This document shows positions 11,320-22,482 of a stretch of DNA of 64,000 bases, piece after piece. Within the stretch, counting starts at the first letter, position 1. Every line of letters begins with the position of its first letter. Position numbers and translations under genes: made by a program. Below the pieces are notes generated by a model that did not search any database, had not been told where the DNA came from, and worked only from the letters and a program-made list of their open reading frames with translations. The DNA comes from Metarhizium brunneum (lineage: Eukaryota > Ascomycota > Sordariomycetes > Hypocreales > Clavicipitaceae), in contig NC_089424.1 of NCBI RefSeq assembly GCF_013426205.1, positions 2,728,001 through 2,792,000 on the forward strand, read 5' to 3'.

Positions 11320-12757
11320 TCAGTCCAAGTCTGATTTGGCGGGAAGCAAGTTCCTCGCCAAAGGCGCCACGCACACCAGGACACTGCCGACATACGGGCA
11401 TTGATCAGCCGTTCGTGACATGGCGAATCCGATGGTCGCTTCGCGAGGCACTTGTTGCTCCAGTCCTAACCAGTCTGACCTGCCCCACACTTGCTCGCGA
11501 GCCGTTGTGGTACTGGAAAAGCAAGCCCGTAACAACGCCGCAAAACTGCAAGTCTTGATCAAGTCGAGGTTCTCAAGAGGCGCAAACGTATACAAATAGC
11601 TCTCGACTGACGTTATCGCCGGGTAGCACGATTCAGGCGCCGGTTTGCGCAAGTTACGTGTCTCATTGGCTTCTTCTGGTCCTAGAGTCAGAGCCAGTTC
11701 GCGTATTCCCGCCGAGTCGTCGATGAAGAGGTAATCCCGTTGCCTTTGAAGTTTTATAATCGGGAATACGTGTACGCTTGACCTGGCGTTGGATGATGTC
11801 CTAATACGTGTACGCGGCCGGCTGTCACCACGATTAAATCAACTATATTTCGGCGATACAGGTAGCAATCACGACGCCACAGCTCGGCCAGGAGCTCGCC
11901 GCGACTGATTGGAATGTGCAGCCATGCGGTGGCGTCGTCCCCCATGTTGGCGTAGCAAGACACGTCGTCCACGGCCATGTGCCTGGCGATGCGAAGCGCT
12001 CGGCGGGCTGGGTTCCATGCCACCGAGTAGCCCGTCGTGCCTGGGTCGTTCATCGTAAGACGGTTGTATCTAGCTGGCCCCAAGGATGGGCATGGAGGAT
12101 ATCGCATCAGCCCTGGTCGATAAAACGGGGCCGACCACAATGGGAGTTGGAAATTCCCATGCTGGTCGGTCCGCAAGTTGCGAATTTTGAGTCCCTATGG
12201 CGATTAGTGCATTGGCAACTTGATAAAGAGGAGCAAAGGTTACCGAGCGGAAGGCTTTGCCACCAGTCCCAAGGGCAGCTTTCGATTTCCAGAGTTTCCT
12301 TTGAGCAAGCGAATACTACCCTCCTCACGCCCAGAGGACCACGTGTAATGTACATGACGTCAACTGTCGATATCATCTCGGTATCGTATACAAGTTCCTC
12401 TGCCGGTTCGTTGCTCAGAGCGGACACGTACGTTTCACCATGCAGCGTCACGTAGCTCGCCCATATACACGACGAGGTTCTCACCTAGCCACTCGAAGCT
12501 TCAGTCATGTTCTCTTCAGCTTGCGAAGTCCACCGGGCTAAATCGAGCGTTGAGGCACCAGTGCGTGCCAATTGGCGCTTGAGGTGAGTCGTCCGAGCAA
12601 TCGACTCTTCAAACCCAGGGTCCCAAGCCGTACCCTGCAGGTTCCTAATGATGGCAGGCCCAGTTCTGCGCAGGCCAAGTGGCATGCCAGCGCCAGGCCA
12701 TCTCGGTGACGACAGTCTAGTATTATGCATGAATTGTACTTGCCCTCTCGAGGACAA
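11320..12757 (-). pseudogene. Decayed F-box-like hypothetical gene
   Basis: On the minus strand four coding-like stretches follow one another in protein order but not in one frame. First 12757-12488 (contains AGMPLGLRRTGPA). Then, after an in-frame TAG at 12487-12485, 12484 to about 12200 (IWASYVTLHGETYVSAL and DVMYITRGPLGVRRVVF). Then about 12180-11754 in another frame (LPLWSAPFYRPGLMRYP and TGYSVAWNPARRAL). Then about 11750-11320 (YLFIDDSAGIRELALTLG and ESYLYTFAPLENL). These segments resemble, from memory, the long C-terminal part of a fungal F-box protein family common in Hypocreales. No F-box itself was identified upstream. The stop and frame changes lack clear intron signals, so I treat it as a pseudogene; a multi-exon gene with unusual introns is the alternative. 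Confidence 0.4.
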
Positions 12758-13806
12758 GGGTCTTTCTTGGATGGGACTAAGTGTATTATTCTTATTTCAG
12801 TCGCGATGGATTTGCCAGATGATAAGGGGTTTGCCTACCGAAAACGATGGCATGGCCATCTTTCATTTCCAGAGTCCACAGCACGCAGTGGGGGTCGACG
12901 CAGCCATCGTCCATTTCTGAATTGCTCGAGTTGCGGACGAGGGTTAGTCTAACAATTCGTAGGATCTGGAAGGTGTCGAGGCAATAGATCATAGTACGGT
13001 CGGAGTGTGCCCCACTTTCATACCCCCTTTTGCCTGTGAAACCTTTGCAGACATCTTTTGTCTTTTTCACAAACTCATCACAACATACGTGGGCGAACAA
13101 AGCAAAAAGTCAAAAGAAAAGAAAGCAAAACCTATATTCACCAACTAGTAAAAAAAACCAAGAAATCCTCCAAGATCATATACGGCCACATATGCAATGA
13201 AAAACAAAGAGTATTATTCATTAGGGAAGTTGCGTTACACAGTTTCCACAGGAGAATGCTGGTTGTTCTCGTAGACGGTCCTGTCATTGATCCCCACGCT
13301 CCTCTACAGCAGGCCACATATCGAGGCTGCGATCACAGCACTGCTTGAGAATCATCTCCATCTTGTAGGCATGACATGTCCCTTCTGTCAAAGCCAAATG
13401 GTGCGCCTATAATCTAGATATAGGGGGCATACAGCTAAGGGCCACCATTTTTGGATCCTTTTTCTTCATGACTCAATGGTCAAAACTAATAAACCAGCTG
13501 CCAGTAAGCAGCAGGCGGCTTGAGGGTTGCTGGCCATGTTGGTTGTGGACTGTTTAGGAAATTAGTGGGGGTGGTTCTGGATTCGTCGAGTCCTCAACTA
13601 ACTAATACTGCCAGCCACTCCTAGGCCAGAGCCAGCCACCCCTAACCATCATGCGTAGCTATCGTGTCTCACATAAGTGCTTACCAGCCTCCATGATAAG
13701 TAGTATAAAGTCTGGCCCTTGATTGCGAATATGTCTTCTTCACTGACAATCAACCACACAATATCCGATTTCTTAACAACAAAATATTCTCCCAAACAAC
13801 ACAGCC
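12758..13806. other. Intergenic, 1 kb
   Basis: No recognisable gene. The right part is the promoter of the RNase III-like gene, with a TATAAA-like AGTATAAAGTC at about 13701. Confidence 0.4.
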
Positions 13807-14473
13807 ATGGACTTTAACAATCGTTTCGGTGATGGAATCAAGCGCTGCGAGGTCGCTGTCGGTTATATATTTGTTAAAAAAGAACTCTGTGCCGAGGCGC
13901 TGAACGCGTCTGCAGACGGCACGGCGTGCTACAATGACGGCCATACCATGAAGCAGATTCGGAAAAATGACCGCCTCGCGGTGTACGGCGACACTGTTGC
14001 GGATAGTGTCCTATGCCACCGCTGGTACAGCCAAGGTTACGAGAAAGGTACAGTTTGCAATTCACCGATACCACCCCCGCGGCAGTATTTCTAACAAGTC
14101 TACAAAAGGAGTCTGGGACTCTATGCGCAAAGAGTCTCTTTGCAATAGGAATCTCGCTGAACGTGGGTTTTCGCATCAACTCGACGTCTGCATCATCAAA
14201 AACGGAGGCACAGTCTGTGTCTCCGAAAAGATGATGGCGACCGCCGTGGAGGCCATTCTCGGCGCGGTCCATCTAGACGGTGGCGTTGATGCCCTGACCA
14301 CAGTCATGGAGAACCTTGGCATTATTGATCCCCTGCGTGAATCGGTAACGTGCAATCCCCCCAGTCCCTGCGGTTTTCTAGTGTACAGATCTGCTGCGAT
14401 CTACTTACGTCGAGGTGTACAGGTCCATGTTGCGAGACCACCCCAGGTTAGTCGGCGCCGAGCCATGAAGTAA
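13807..14473 (+). CDS. RNase III-fold protein with degenerate active site
   Basis: Three exons, 13807-14047, 14109-14344 and 14423-14473, give 175 residues. Intron 1 (61 nt) has GTACAG, a TTTCTAAC branch and AAAG; intron 2 (78 nt) runs GTAACG to ACAG. The protein is a single RNase III domain: NDRLAVYGDTVADSVL matches the signature normally NERLEFLGDAVL, and KMMATAVEAILGAVHLDGG matches KLLADVFEALIGAIYLD. Against the canonical acidic residues, the first Glu is Asp, the second Glu is Ala, the last Asp is Thr, while the central Asp and the last Glu remain. That pattern suggests weak or no cleavage; the fold is also used in mitochondrial ribosomal proteins. There is no double-stranded RNA-binding domain. 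The second intron is stop-free and a multiple of three, so the C-terminus is uncertain. Confidence 0.7.
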
Positions 14474-15147
14474 CCCTTGCGTAAAGTGAGGTGTGCACCT
14501 GAGCTTATTTCGTCTGAGAGACTCAAGCGTCGCTGGTTTTGCGAACGCATTTTCAGAACAGCATGTCTTTTTGGCGAATGGGCGCAGGTGGATTCTGGTC
14601 ATAGCCGCAAGGAGTACTTCCTGAGTCGACGGCGAGGAACTTTGGGTGGTTTGGTGGTGTCGGGACTACCGTGTCCTCGAAGTCTGCCTGCGTTTCGAGA
14701 CTCTACGAGAGATAGCTTCTAACAGATGCTTTTTTGTCAACCCAGGGAGTCGAAAACTAGACGGCTAGACGCCTTTAAGGCGGTGAAGGCAAAGACCACG
14801 GCGGCTCCGAGGCAAACACTGTGCTATTAGGCCATAGTCATTCTTGTTGAAGTTAGGAAGCAGTCTGGTAGCTGTATGGTAGGTTTTAGTCCAATTAGGC
14901 AACTAGACAACTGGTAGCCTAGTACTGGTTTTTCCCTACGAGCGGTGTCGTAGCAGAAGTTGGAGTTATATAGAGTAATAGCCTATTAGGATAAATCAAT
15001 AAATACATCAAATTGATATTATACGTCAACGCTCCTCAACTACATCTGGTATGCATCTTGTTCAACTACTTACTTCCACGCCATGGGCAGAACCCACCAA
15101 GAATTACCGCGAAAAGACAGCACCAGGGTACGACATGACGCTCACGC
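14474..15147. other. Intergenic
   Basis: No gene recognised; becomes AT-rich near 14880-15050. Confidence 0.4.
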
Positions 15148-16608
15148 TCAAAACACCTCGTCCGGCTCCCAGGCCAATTCCCTCGTCTCACTCTCCGCCA
15201 CCTTCCCGTCCACAAACGCCTCCATAGCGGCCCTGGCCTGCTCATCAAGCAGCTCCAGTCTCTTCATCCAAGCATCTCCAGGGTCGGAATCGCCTTTATC
15301 CGGACCAAAAAACCGCGGGTCCAACTTCTCCCAAAAGACGCCGTCAAAGGCAAAATTCCTCCGAGCCGCGTAGACTGTCCAGAAGTCACCGCTCGCCCAG
15401 CTCTCGCGCATCTCGCCAGAAAGCCGCTGCTCCTGCAGCAGCTGCCCAGCGGCAATGGAGGCGTCTTCGCAGTCCACCATGGCCTTTAAGAACGTGGCGA
15501 GCCGGCGCTCGTATTGCTGTACCCAGTCATCTAGGCCGTTTTCCCAGTACTCTGGCTGTTCGATGAGCAGCCACCAGGGAGGAGCAAAGGTGAATTCGCT
15601 GGGGGCCGCGTACGAAAACTCCCAGTCAATCACGGCGACAATTTGCAAGTTGGCGTCGAGGAGGATGTTGGATGGCCGGAGGTCGTCGCACCAGAACCTG
15701 AATGGCCCTTTGTCGTGGCGGTCTGACACAAGTTTCCTTTCACGAGCAAGCTTTTGGAAGAGCTGTCTCGCAGTATATTTGCGCTGACAGTCGGCCCTGG
15801 ACTCGATTGCATCGTTTCTTTGGCTGGTTAGATGGTCAACGTGGAGTTTTGCCAGGGCTTGGAAGTACTCCGACGAGGTATTGAATCTGGACGTGGGTAG
15901 TTTTGCTCGTGGGAAGGTTCCCGTCCTGACCAACTCGTTCATGGGCATTGACAGCGGGCGCCGCGTTACCTCCCATGACCATTCGTGCGTCTCTTCTAGC
16001 GCTCCGATTAAAGGAAGCTCCAACTTGGACAGCTGGAGGAGGATACTTGCAACCTGGCGATAGAGCATTTCGAGCTTCGCTTCGTCAATGTTGGGGTCCA
16101 GAACGGGCGGTATATCAAGCGTGAGTCCCGGCGTGTTGAGGGCCGCCGTCATATTCATTTCGTGGTTGATGTAGTCCATGATGATGAACGGCCCTATGCC
16201 GAGGGGGCTCTCTTCTCTCGTCCCCCAGTGGAGGATAAAAGGAACGGGAATGGCGGTGTGGTCCTGGATGTAGCGTATCGTGGCGACTTCATTCCGAATC
16301 TTCTCCTCGGGGAACATTGTCCTGCCTGGCTTCGCGAACCGTATCACGGCCGAGCCGCCGTCTAGGTAGGTCAAGCGAAATAGGGCGTTGAACGCGCCGG
16401 CTTTGAGGGGGCCGATTTCTTGAGGGACGCCCTGGCGGTGCTTGGCGACAAAGTTGCCAATGGCTAGCATGGTCGGAGTCGTCAAGACACTCTCGCGCCA
16501 TTCTCTCTCGATGCGGTCGCTTTCCTCCCACGCGACGTCGTCGCCCTGCATCCACATGGTGCTGTTCGACGTAGAGCCAGAACGTGGAGGGAATGGATAG
16601 GGGACCAA
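15148..16608 (-). CDS. APH-fold phosphotransferase family protein
   Basis: An intronless 486-residue protein of the aminoglycoside phosphotransferase/kinase-like superfamily, which is greatly expanded in filamentous fungi and mostly uncharacterised. The N-lobe has ALFRLTYLDGGSAVIRFAKP (nucleotide-binding lysine position replaced by Arg in VIRF) and FPEEKIRNEVATIRYI for the paired Glu. The catalytic loop is FRFWCDDLRPSNILLD, where the usual H-x-D is C-D-D and the Asn of the loop is kept. The metal-binding segment is VAVIDWEFSYAAP, equivalent to DFG. The C-terminal third is helical and acidic. A Met at residue 18 is a possible alternative start. Substrate unknown; it may act on a small molecule. 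No operon-like link with neighbours. Confidence 0.75.
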   Translation of the reverse strand: MVPYPFPPRSGSTSNSTMWMQGDDVAWEESDRIEREWRESVLTTPTMLAIGNFVAKHRQGVPQEIGPLKAGAFNALFRLTYLDGGSAVIRFAKPGRTMFPEEKIRNEVATIRYIQDHTAIPVPFILHWGTREESPLGIGPFIIMDYINHEMNMTAALNTPGLTLDIPPVLDPNIDEAKLEMLYRQVASILLQLSKLELPLIGALEETHEWSWEVTRRPLSMPMNELVRTGTFPRAKLPTSRFNTSSEYFQALAKLHVDHLTSQRNDAIESRADCQRKYTARQLFQKLARERKLVSDRHDKGPFRFWCDDLRPSNILLDANLQIVAVIDWEFSYAAPSEFTFAPPWWLLIEQPEYWENGLDDWVQQYERRLATFLKAMVDCEDASIAAGQLLQEQRLSGEMRESWASGDFWTVYAARRNFAFDGVFWEKLDPRFFGPDKGDSDPGDAWMKRLELLDEQARAAMEAFVDGKVAESETRELAWEPDEVF

Positions 16609-17117
16609 GTGACTCCTCTCCTCCCATGCTGCTGCCTGGGGCTATGCAGTACATATGTATGCACGTCACATACCCTTGCCCAAGCCGACTGGGCAACATT
16701 GAAGATAAGTACCGTTGCCACTTGGTTGGTTGGTCGGTTGGTCGACCGTCACTTGCAACTCAACCTGCGCATTGTAGTAGTTAAATGTCAGTACTAATTT
16801 CGATTCATGTTTGTTACCTGTTTGTATATCTCGCTTCAGTACAGCAATAACATGGGGAATACGACGATTGATAATCTAGCACCGCTGTGTAGCGTATCTG
16901 TGATATCGCGACAAGGCTCGTAGAGGGCTTGGAGTCAATAGCTTAATTCATATATTAAACAGTCTTTGGTATCAATGGTCCTTGGTTTTCACAAGGCCCG
17001 GATGGACCAAAGAGTTCTATAAATACAAAATGTCGGTGAGTGCATTATGCCCCAGTCCCGCGATCGTAGTCCTCATGTAGCCGTGTGACAATATTTCCAA
17101 CAGCAACACAAGGAAGA
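16609..17117. other. Intergenic
   Basis: No gene recognised. A tandem GGTTGGTTGGTCGGTTGGTC-like stretch lies near 16721-16742. Confidence 0.4.
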
Positions 17118-17441
17118 CTATTCGACCAAGTCGCTCACGTCATCACTCGGTTCCTTGTACGATCCTCCCTCGGGTCGAGCTCCTCGTGTCGTTTCTTCGA
17201 TAATGTTGGACTTGTCAATGCCGTCAACCATGTCTTCCTCTGCCAATTGTCAGCTACTTTTAAAATTATTTTGGTTGATGGTAGATACTAGGCGGATCAA
17301 CATACGCAGTTCCGGGTTGTTGTGGACCGTCTCATCAATGTCCTCTTCGGCGACATCCGTCGGCAGGGGCTTGACATCCTTGACATTGGAAGTGACGGGC
17401 TCGTCGTTGAGAAAATTACCGTCGTCTGCGTTGGGAGCCAT
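17118..17441 (-). CDS. Small acidic protein with CHZ-like motif
   Basis: Two exons, 17441-17306 and 17239-17118, give 85 residues; the 66-nt intron runs GTATGT to GCAG. An upstream in-frame Met at 17462 would add seven residues. The protein is strongly acidic (VAEEDIDETVHNNPEL) and carries the segment EDMVDGIDKSNIIEETTRG. That resembles the CHZ motif of histone H2A.Z chaperones (acidic stretch, then I-D-x-S-N-I-I, then T-R-G), but the usual double Arg before T is missing and the following Lys-Ile-Asp is replaced. It may be a divergent histone-binding protein or an unrelated small acidic protein. Length is short for a CHZ chaperone (about 100-150). Gene structure is well supported by phase; function is a guess. 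Confidence 0.55.
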
Positions 17442-17971
17442 GTTGTAGGTGAATGGGTACAATGATTTTTGTCCAAGAAGTCAGGCGTTGTGAGGTTTTA
17501 TTATCGACTTGATTCGTGCAAGCGCTCTTAGAGTTATTTAATCTGTATAACTGCTGGATGTTGAGGAGCTTATATACACGTTCTGCAATTGCCTTGAGCC
17601 ATATTACCGTTGTGCATCGGTAGCAAATTTATCCTTTGTAGCCGTCAATACCGATTAAACGAGTCGATCGCGATCAGATTCTATAATGACCTGCATCACC
17701 CCGGGGAAACAGATCGATCGACATACAACCTTCCAGCTTTGGACTTGCACAGGGCGCCAGCTTTTACGTCGTTGAGGGAAAGCTTATGCTTAGTAATTAG
17801 ATTTTGCTTTTCTTCCGCCCGTTGATCGTGTCTGGTACTATTCCCCGGTGACGGGGTGCATGTCTTAACAGCGGGTCATGTCGAGCTAGAAAGACTAAAT
17901 CCGGAGATCGGGATGGGAGTGGTGACGAATTGAGAACGGGGCGGCGATCGAGATGTCTGGTCTGACTGCCG
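17442..17971. other. Intergenic
   Basis: Promoter side of the small acidic gene; nothing else recognised. Confidence 0.4.
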
Positions 17972-18409
17972 CTACGTCCGCTCTCTACATGCACCGAGCT
18001 TAGAAGTCCGGTTGTAAAATATTTCTCTGTAGCCTGTCAATTTTCCTGACGTGGACTGTAGTGCCCTCCATGTAGGAATAAGCGCCCACACGTCCATAGC
18101 AAAATCGCAGGTCAGACTAACACAGCTGTTGCGTTGCCACGGAAACGGGATGCCTGTTTCCACGTGATACATGTAGGACGAATAACCTCGTTCGCTCAAG
18201 CTAGCTATCATCTCCTCCATACAAAGGGTAGCCCTGAGAACACTGCGGTATGGCCGAGTTCTCGGTAGGAAATATCCGTTCATGGCTTCTGGATCTGCCA
18301 GAGTCATTTGAACACTCGCCAGGGCTGCCAAACCACGCTCCTGCTCCCGCTGCATTGTCGACTGAAGCAAAGAAACGCAAAGCAGACCTGCGACTGACGC
18401 CTCCCACAA
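17972..18409 (-). CDS. Hypothetical protein, low support
   Basis: A 145-codon minus-strand frame just downstream of the polyketide synthase relic. The chain contains MQREQERGLAALASVQMTL and DFAMDVWALIPTWRALQ. No family recognised and no introns proposed. It may be a remnant of a cluster gene or chance. Confidence 0.2.
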   Translation of the reverse strand: MWEASVAGLLCVSLLQSTMQREQERGLAALASVQMTLADPEAMNGYFLPRTRPYRSVLRATLCMEEMIASLSERGYSSYMYHVETGIPFPWQRNSCVSLTCDFAMDVWALIPTWRALQSTSGKLTGYREIFYNRTSKLGACRERT

Positions 18410-18541
18410 TACCGCGTAATAGAAGTAATTAATAATAATATAATAACCCTAAGCTAGGGCAGGAGATACTATATAATATATTATTATATAAGTAGATAGT
18501 AAGTTTATAAATAGATGACTATTTTCTCACTTCTTCTAGTG

Positions 18542-21500
18542 TCAACATTCCGAAGCCTGCGGAGAAACTAGTAAGCTTCTAGACACTAGTTGATTAGCGA
18601 GGTATGCTAATGAGTTGGGGCTCAAAATCTCGAATACCGACACGTCACTTTTCAATTCACGGAACAGTTGGTTCCGGATCTCAACTGCCTTGAAAGAGTC
18701 CACTACACAGTATTAGCATTATTTTAATAGCAGTCAACTGATTAGTAAAGTACAACTTACCTCCGAGTTCATACAATGGACGATCAACGTCAACATCACC
18801 TGGTTGAATACCAAGGCCCGGGGCAAGAATCTTCTTTAGTGTATCTTGTATGATGACCAAAGCATCCTGCCGTGACGTTGCTGCTCCAAGGAGCGCGGCC
18901 ACACTCGGGCCTGATGCCATCATTGATGAGTTGGCGAATATTCTGTAAGAGTCTAGAAACCAATCGGGGTTGTTCTAAGATGAGACGAACTGGATCTATG
19001 GTCGAGAAGCTGACATTGCCTTGTAAGAGACCTGGAGGCGTTTGAAAAGCTTGTCCAGGTCCGAGTACGACGGCAAGACGGCCAAAGTCTGAAAGACAAG
19101 TGGCTAGATCATCGTCGATTGTAGCGCCTAGGCCAGAAGACACCATGATATCTATGCCAACACCCTGAGTCTTCAGCACCAGATAAGAAGCGAGAGAAGC
19201 ATTCTTTTCGTGTTGGTTGACAATGATGATGGACTCTTTAGGCAGACGAAAAGTCTGCAAAAGCTGAGATTTTTGTTCTGCATTTTTGACTGTTGCGAAT
19301 ATTTTGGCCTTTTCAGTCTGGCTAGCAAGACGAAGAAGAGCTTGACCCAACTCTGTGGCACCGTTTTGAATCAGAATGCTATTGCCGCTAGCGAGATACG
19401 TGATGTGCTTCAATACATGATACGCCAGCATTAAGGTCCATATACTAGCAGCAGAGCCTTGGAGAGGAACATGTTCGTCAAGCTTGAGCAACAGTGATTG
19501 ATGTCGGCGAACATGAGTTCTGCAGACTCTTGAGCCAAAAACGGCAACGCGATCGCCTTTAAGAAGCCCTGTGACCTCTGAACCATATTGAACAACTCGA
19601 CCGGTTAGTTGGCTGCCTAGATTTTCACCGTCATTGGAACCGAATGGGTCAATTGAGATGTCGGCCACGGAAACTTCCACCTCTTCCGGACCGAGAGGTT
19701 TATCTGCCTCATCATCATTCTCCCAAGCAAGCTCCCGTACATCCATGTGACCAGTAACAAGACGCAAAGGCCCGCAGGTCGAAATGTCTTTCGAGGCTGG
19801 CCGAGCTAGCCCTTTCGATGATGCAATCTCAGCATCCATTGACGCATGTTCGACCACCCGAGGTAAAAATATATTACCGTTGACTTCGGCCAGTTCCAAG
19901 TCTTTTTCAGTGGCGGTGTCATCAACTGAAGTCTTCCAGCTGTCCACTATCAATTCGACCCCTCGAGCACTCGAAACATCAAAGGTCGGGGAGAGATCTA
20001 TGTGTGCTAGAGTAATCTGAGGGAACTCATTTCGCAACACGCGTAGCAAACCCAGCAAGGGAGCACCCTTCAGACCGGCCTCGGAGCTTGTAAGCATTTG
20101 AGTACCAGTAGTAATCCAGAAGACATGTTTGGCAGAGGCGATGAGAGTCTGAAAGTGCTCGAATTCTGTCTTGTTCCAGGTTGTAGTGAATGAATCATCT
20201 AGGAGAGAAATAACAAGTCGATCTTTGAGGGAGGCAACATCGTCAAGATACACTTTACGTGTAGTCCTGTTCTCTTGCTTTAAAACACCCTCCAGCGTTC
20301 TCGCTAGTAACGGTACGTCGCTGGAGGAGGGTAGGAGGAGACAAACTTCAGTTGCCGGGGTTGCCTTGACACTTTGGTTCACCAGGACGCTAAAATCTGG
20401 ACCATGGCTCGATTTCACTTGTAATTCTGCAATATTTGCGTCTGGAAGGGTGTTGTGACCGTTTGTGCCGTTCGTCTTGCCCCTCTGTCCATGGGCAATG
20501 ATGATGCGGCCGCTCAAAGTCATTGCATGCTGCCAATGAGCAAGTTCTGGACCGGAGGTTTCGTCTCGCGCACCTGGGTGTCCAGCAATGATAAGATCAA
20601 ACTTGGACTCGCCCATGTCTGAAATGCCGTTCCATACTGTAAAGATGACAGTGTTCTTGGCCTTTTCTGTCTGTGTCTTCCATTGTTGCAGAGCATCGTC
20701 GGATGAACAAGCTATCGTCAGTTGAGCAAACCCCCGGTATGGTGTTTCACCGGTAATGAATGGGCTCATCTCTGCAATTATATCGCTGTGAAGTGTACTT
20801 GCCATAACGAGAACACGCAGACCTGCGGACTTGTGGCATTCCAACTCCAACCAATGTCGCAATCTCGAAATTTCTACAGAACCGGATGATGAGACTGGTG
20901 TCCCCCTTCGTAAGAGAGCCTCAGGGTCTGCTTTCCAGACAATCTTTGTTGTCTTTTTCTCGTTGCCGTCAGTTAATGCTTGGCTTGTACCGGATGCCCC
21001 AGACGAAACTTGAGTCATAATGAGTCCTTTAACAATAATCTTTGGTTCGCTCCAAGAAGCGTCTGAGACAATCAAGTCGGCCGAGAGTTGCTTATCGCGG
21101 CGCTTGACCCTTTGAGAGAAGCCGGAGAATAGTTTGCCTGGTCCTTGGGGCAATGGTTCTCTACGGCAATACCCAAGAGATCAGTGCGAGTCTTTTGCCG
21201 CAGTCGCTGTTCCTTGGTTGCTGGTGTCTCGTGCCAGTACACTCTTTCATGATTCCAAGCATAACATGGCAGATCAACCACAACTTGAGGAGATTCCACC
21301 AAGTCTTGTTCCCGATTGACCTTTGCAAGCAAAATTGGAATGCCAGTGGCCCACAGGCTTCCCACTGCCTTGAGAGCAGTCGTGACAGCATCTTCTTTTC
21401 GAACCAGCAAACAAGTATAAAGAAGCTCTGAAGGCAGCTTTGCGTCGATGCTTTCCATTATCTGGACCAACGGGGCCTTTAAAGCAGCGTGAGGCCCAAC

Positions 21501-22482
21501 TTCAAGGAGTGCATCCCACTTTACGGTTGCTTTGCGTCCAGCACGGCGCCCTGACGACCCGACGAGAAGACTGGAGACGGCTTCCGAAAATCGTACTGTG
21601 CCGCACATGTTTCTGATCCAATACGACTTGCCAACCTCGATGGGATCAATGAATTGCCCCGTGACTGAGGAGAACATGGGAATCTTTGCTTCCTGGTTCG
21701 CGCCTCTAACACCAGCCTCAACCATGGCGCGCAGACAATCATCTGCAACCATTCGCATATGAGGAGAGTGGTATGCCGTCACAACGCGAAGCTTTCGTGC
21801 GAAATTACCATCTTTGGCGATGCTCTGCTAAAGAATATCAACAAATTCGGCGTCTCCCGAGAGCGTAACGCTCTTCGGGCTATTGACACAAGCCGTAACA
21901 ACAGTTTCAGAGGGCATGGTAGCCAAGTATGCTTCGGCTTCTTCCTCCGATATGCCAGCCGCCAACATGGCGCCGACTTTGGACAGATTAGTACTCTACG
22001 CCTCAAATATAGTTTATAATAGATTCGGGACTCACCATTTTCAAACGCTTCATATGAAACTTCTAGTACAAGTCTTTTGGCGGGATCCATGCCTGCAGCC
22101 TCTTTCGCAGTGACTGAGAAGAACGGCGCATCAAACGCCGCTACATCTTGTTCTAGAAAGAAGCCGTGTGTGGTATTCAACTGATATCAACCAGATTTTG
22201 TTAGCAAAGCTGCTGTCAAATGTAAACAAAAGCACATGTGCTGATTTGACTTGCAGAGCCTTTACGGTCCGGATCGGGATGGTACCAGGCATCCGCATGC
22301 CATCGTTCTTCGGGCACCTTGGCGTGGGCAGTTCGGGAGTTTTGCATCATATCCCAAAGGCCATGCAACGATGATGCCTCACCAGCGAGACGACAAGCTG
22401 CACCAACAATCGCGATGGGTTCAAGAAACTCATCGTTACGGACAGCACCGTGGCCGTTGCACTCAATTCTTGGATGAACCAT
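18542..22482 (-). pseudogene. Highly reducing polyketide synthase relic with three internal deletions
   Basis: Reads from 22482 to a natural stop at 18544-18542. Order: start of KS ([58 protein letters not shown]); then the C-terminal half of AT ([28 protein letters not shown]); the last strand of DH (KQLSADLIVSDASWSEPK); the central core; a complete-looking ER (FGSRVCRTHVRRHQ, SILIQNGATELGQALLRLAS); then an ACP (VDVDRPLYELG, GVDSFKAVEIRNQLFRELK, Ser being the phosphopantetheine site). Missing are most of KS with its catalytic Cys, the AT nucleophile half, nearly all of DH, and KR. An in-frame TAG lies at 21830-21828, and frame changes occur at about 21,150 and 18,925, at the deletion joints. 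Introns: 22254-22181 (GC-AG), 22035-21977, 18760-18703. About 3.9 kb against roughly 7 kb for a whole enzyme. Composition is not RIP-like. Confidence 0.85.
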
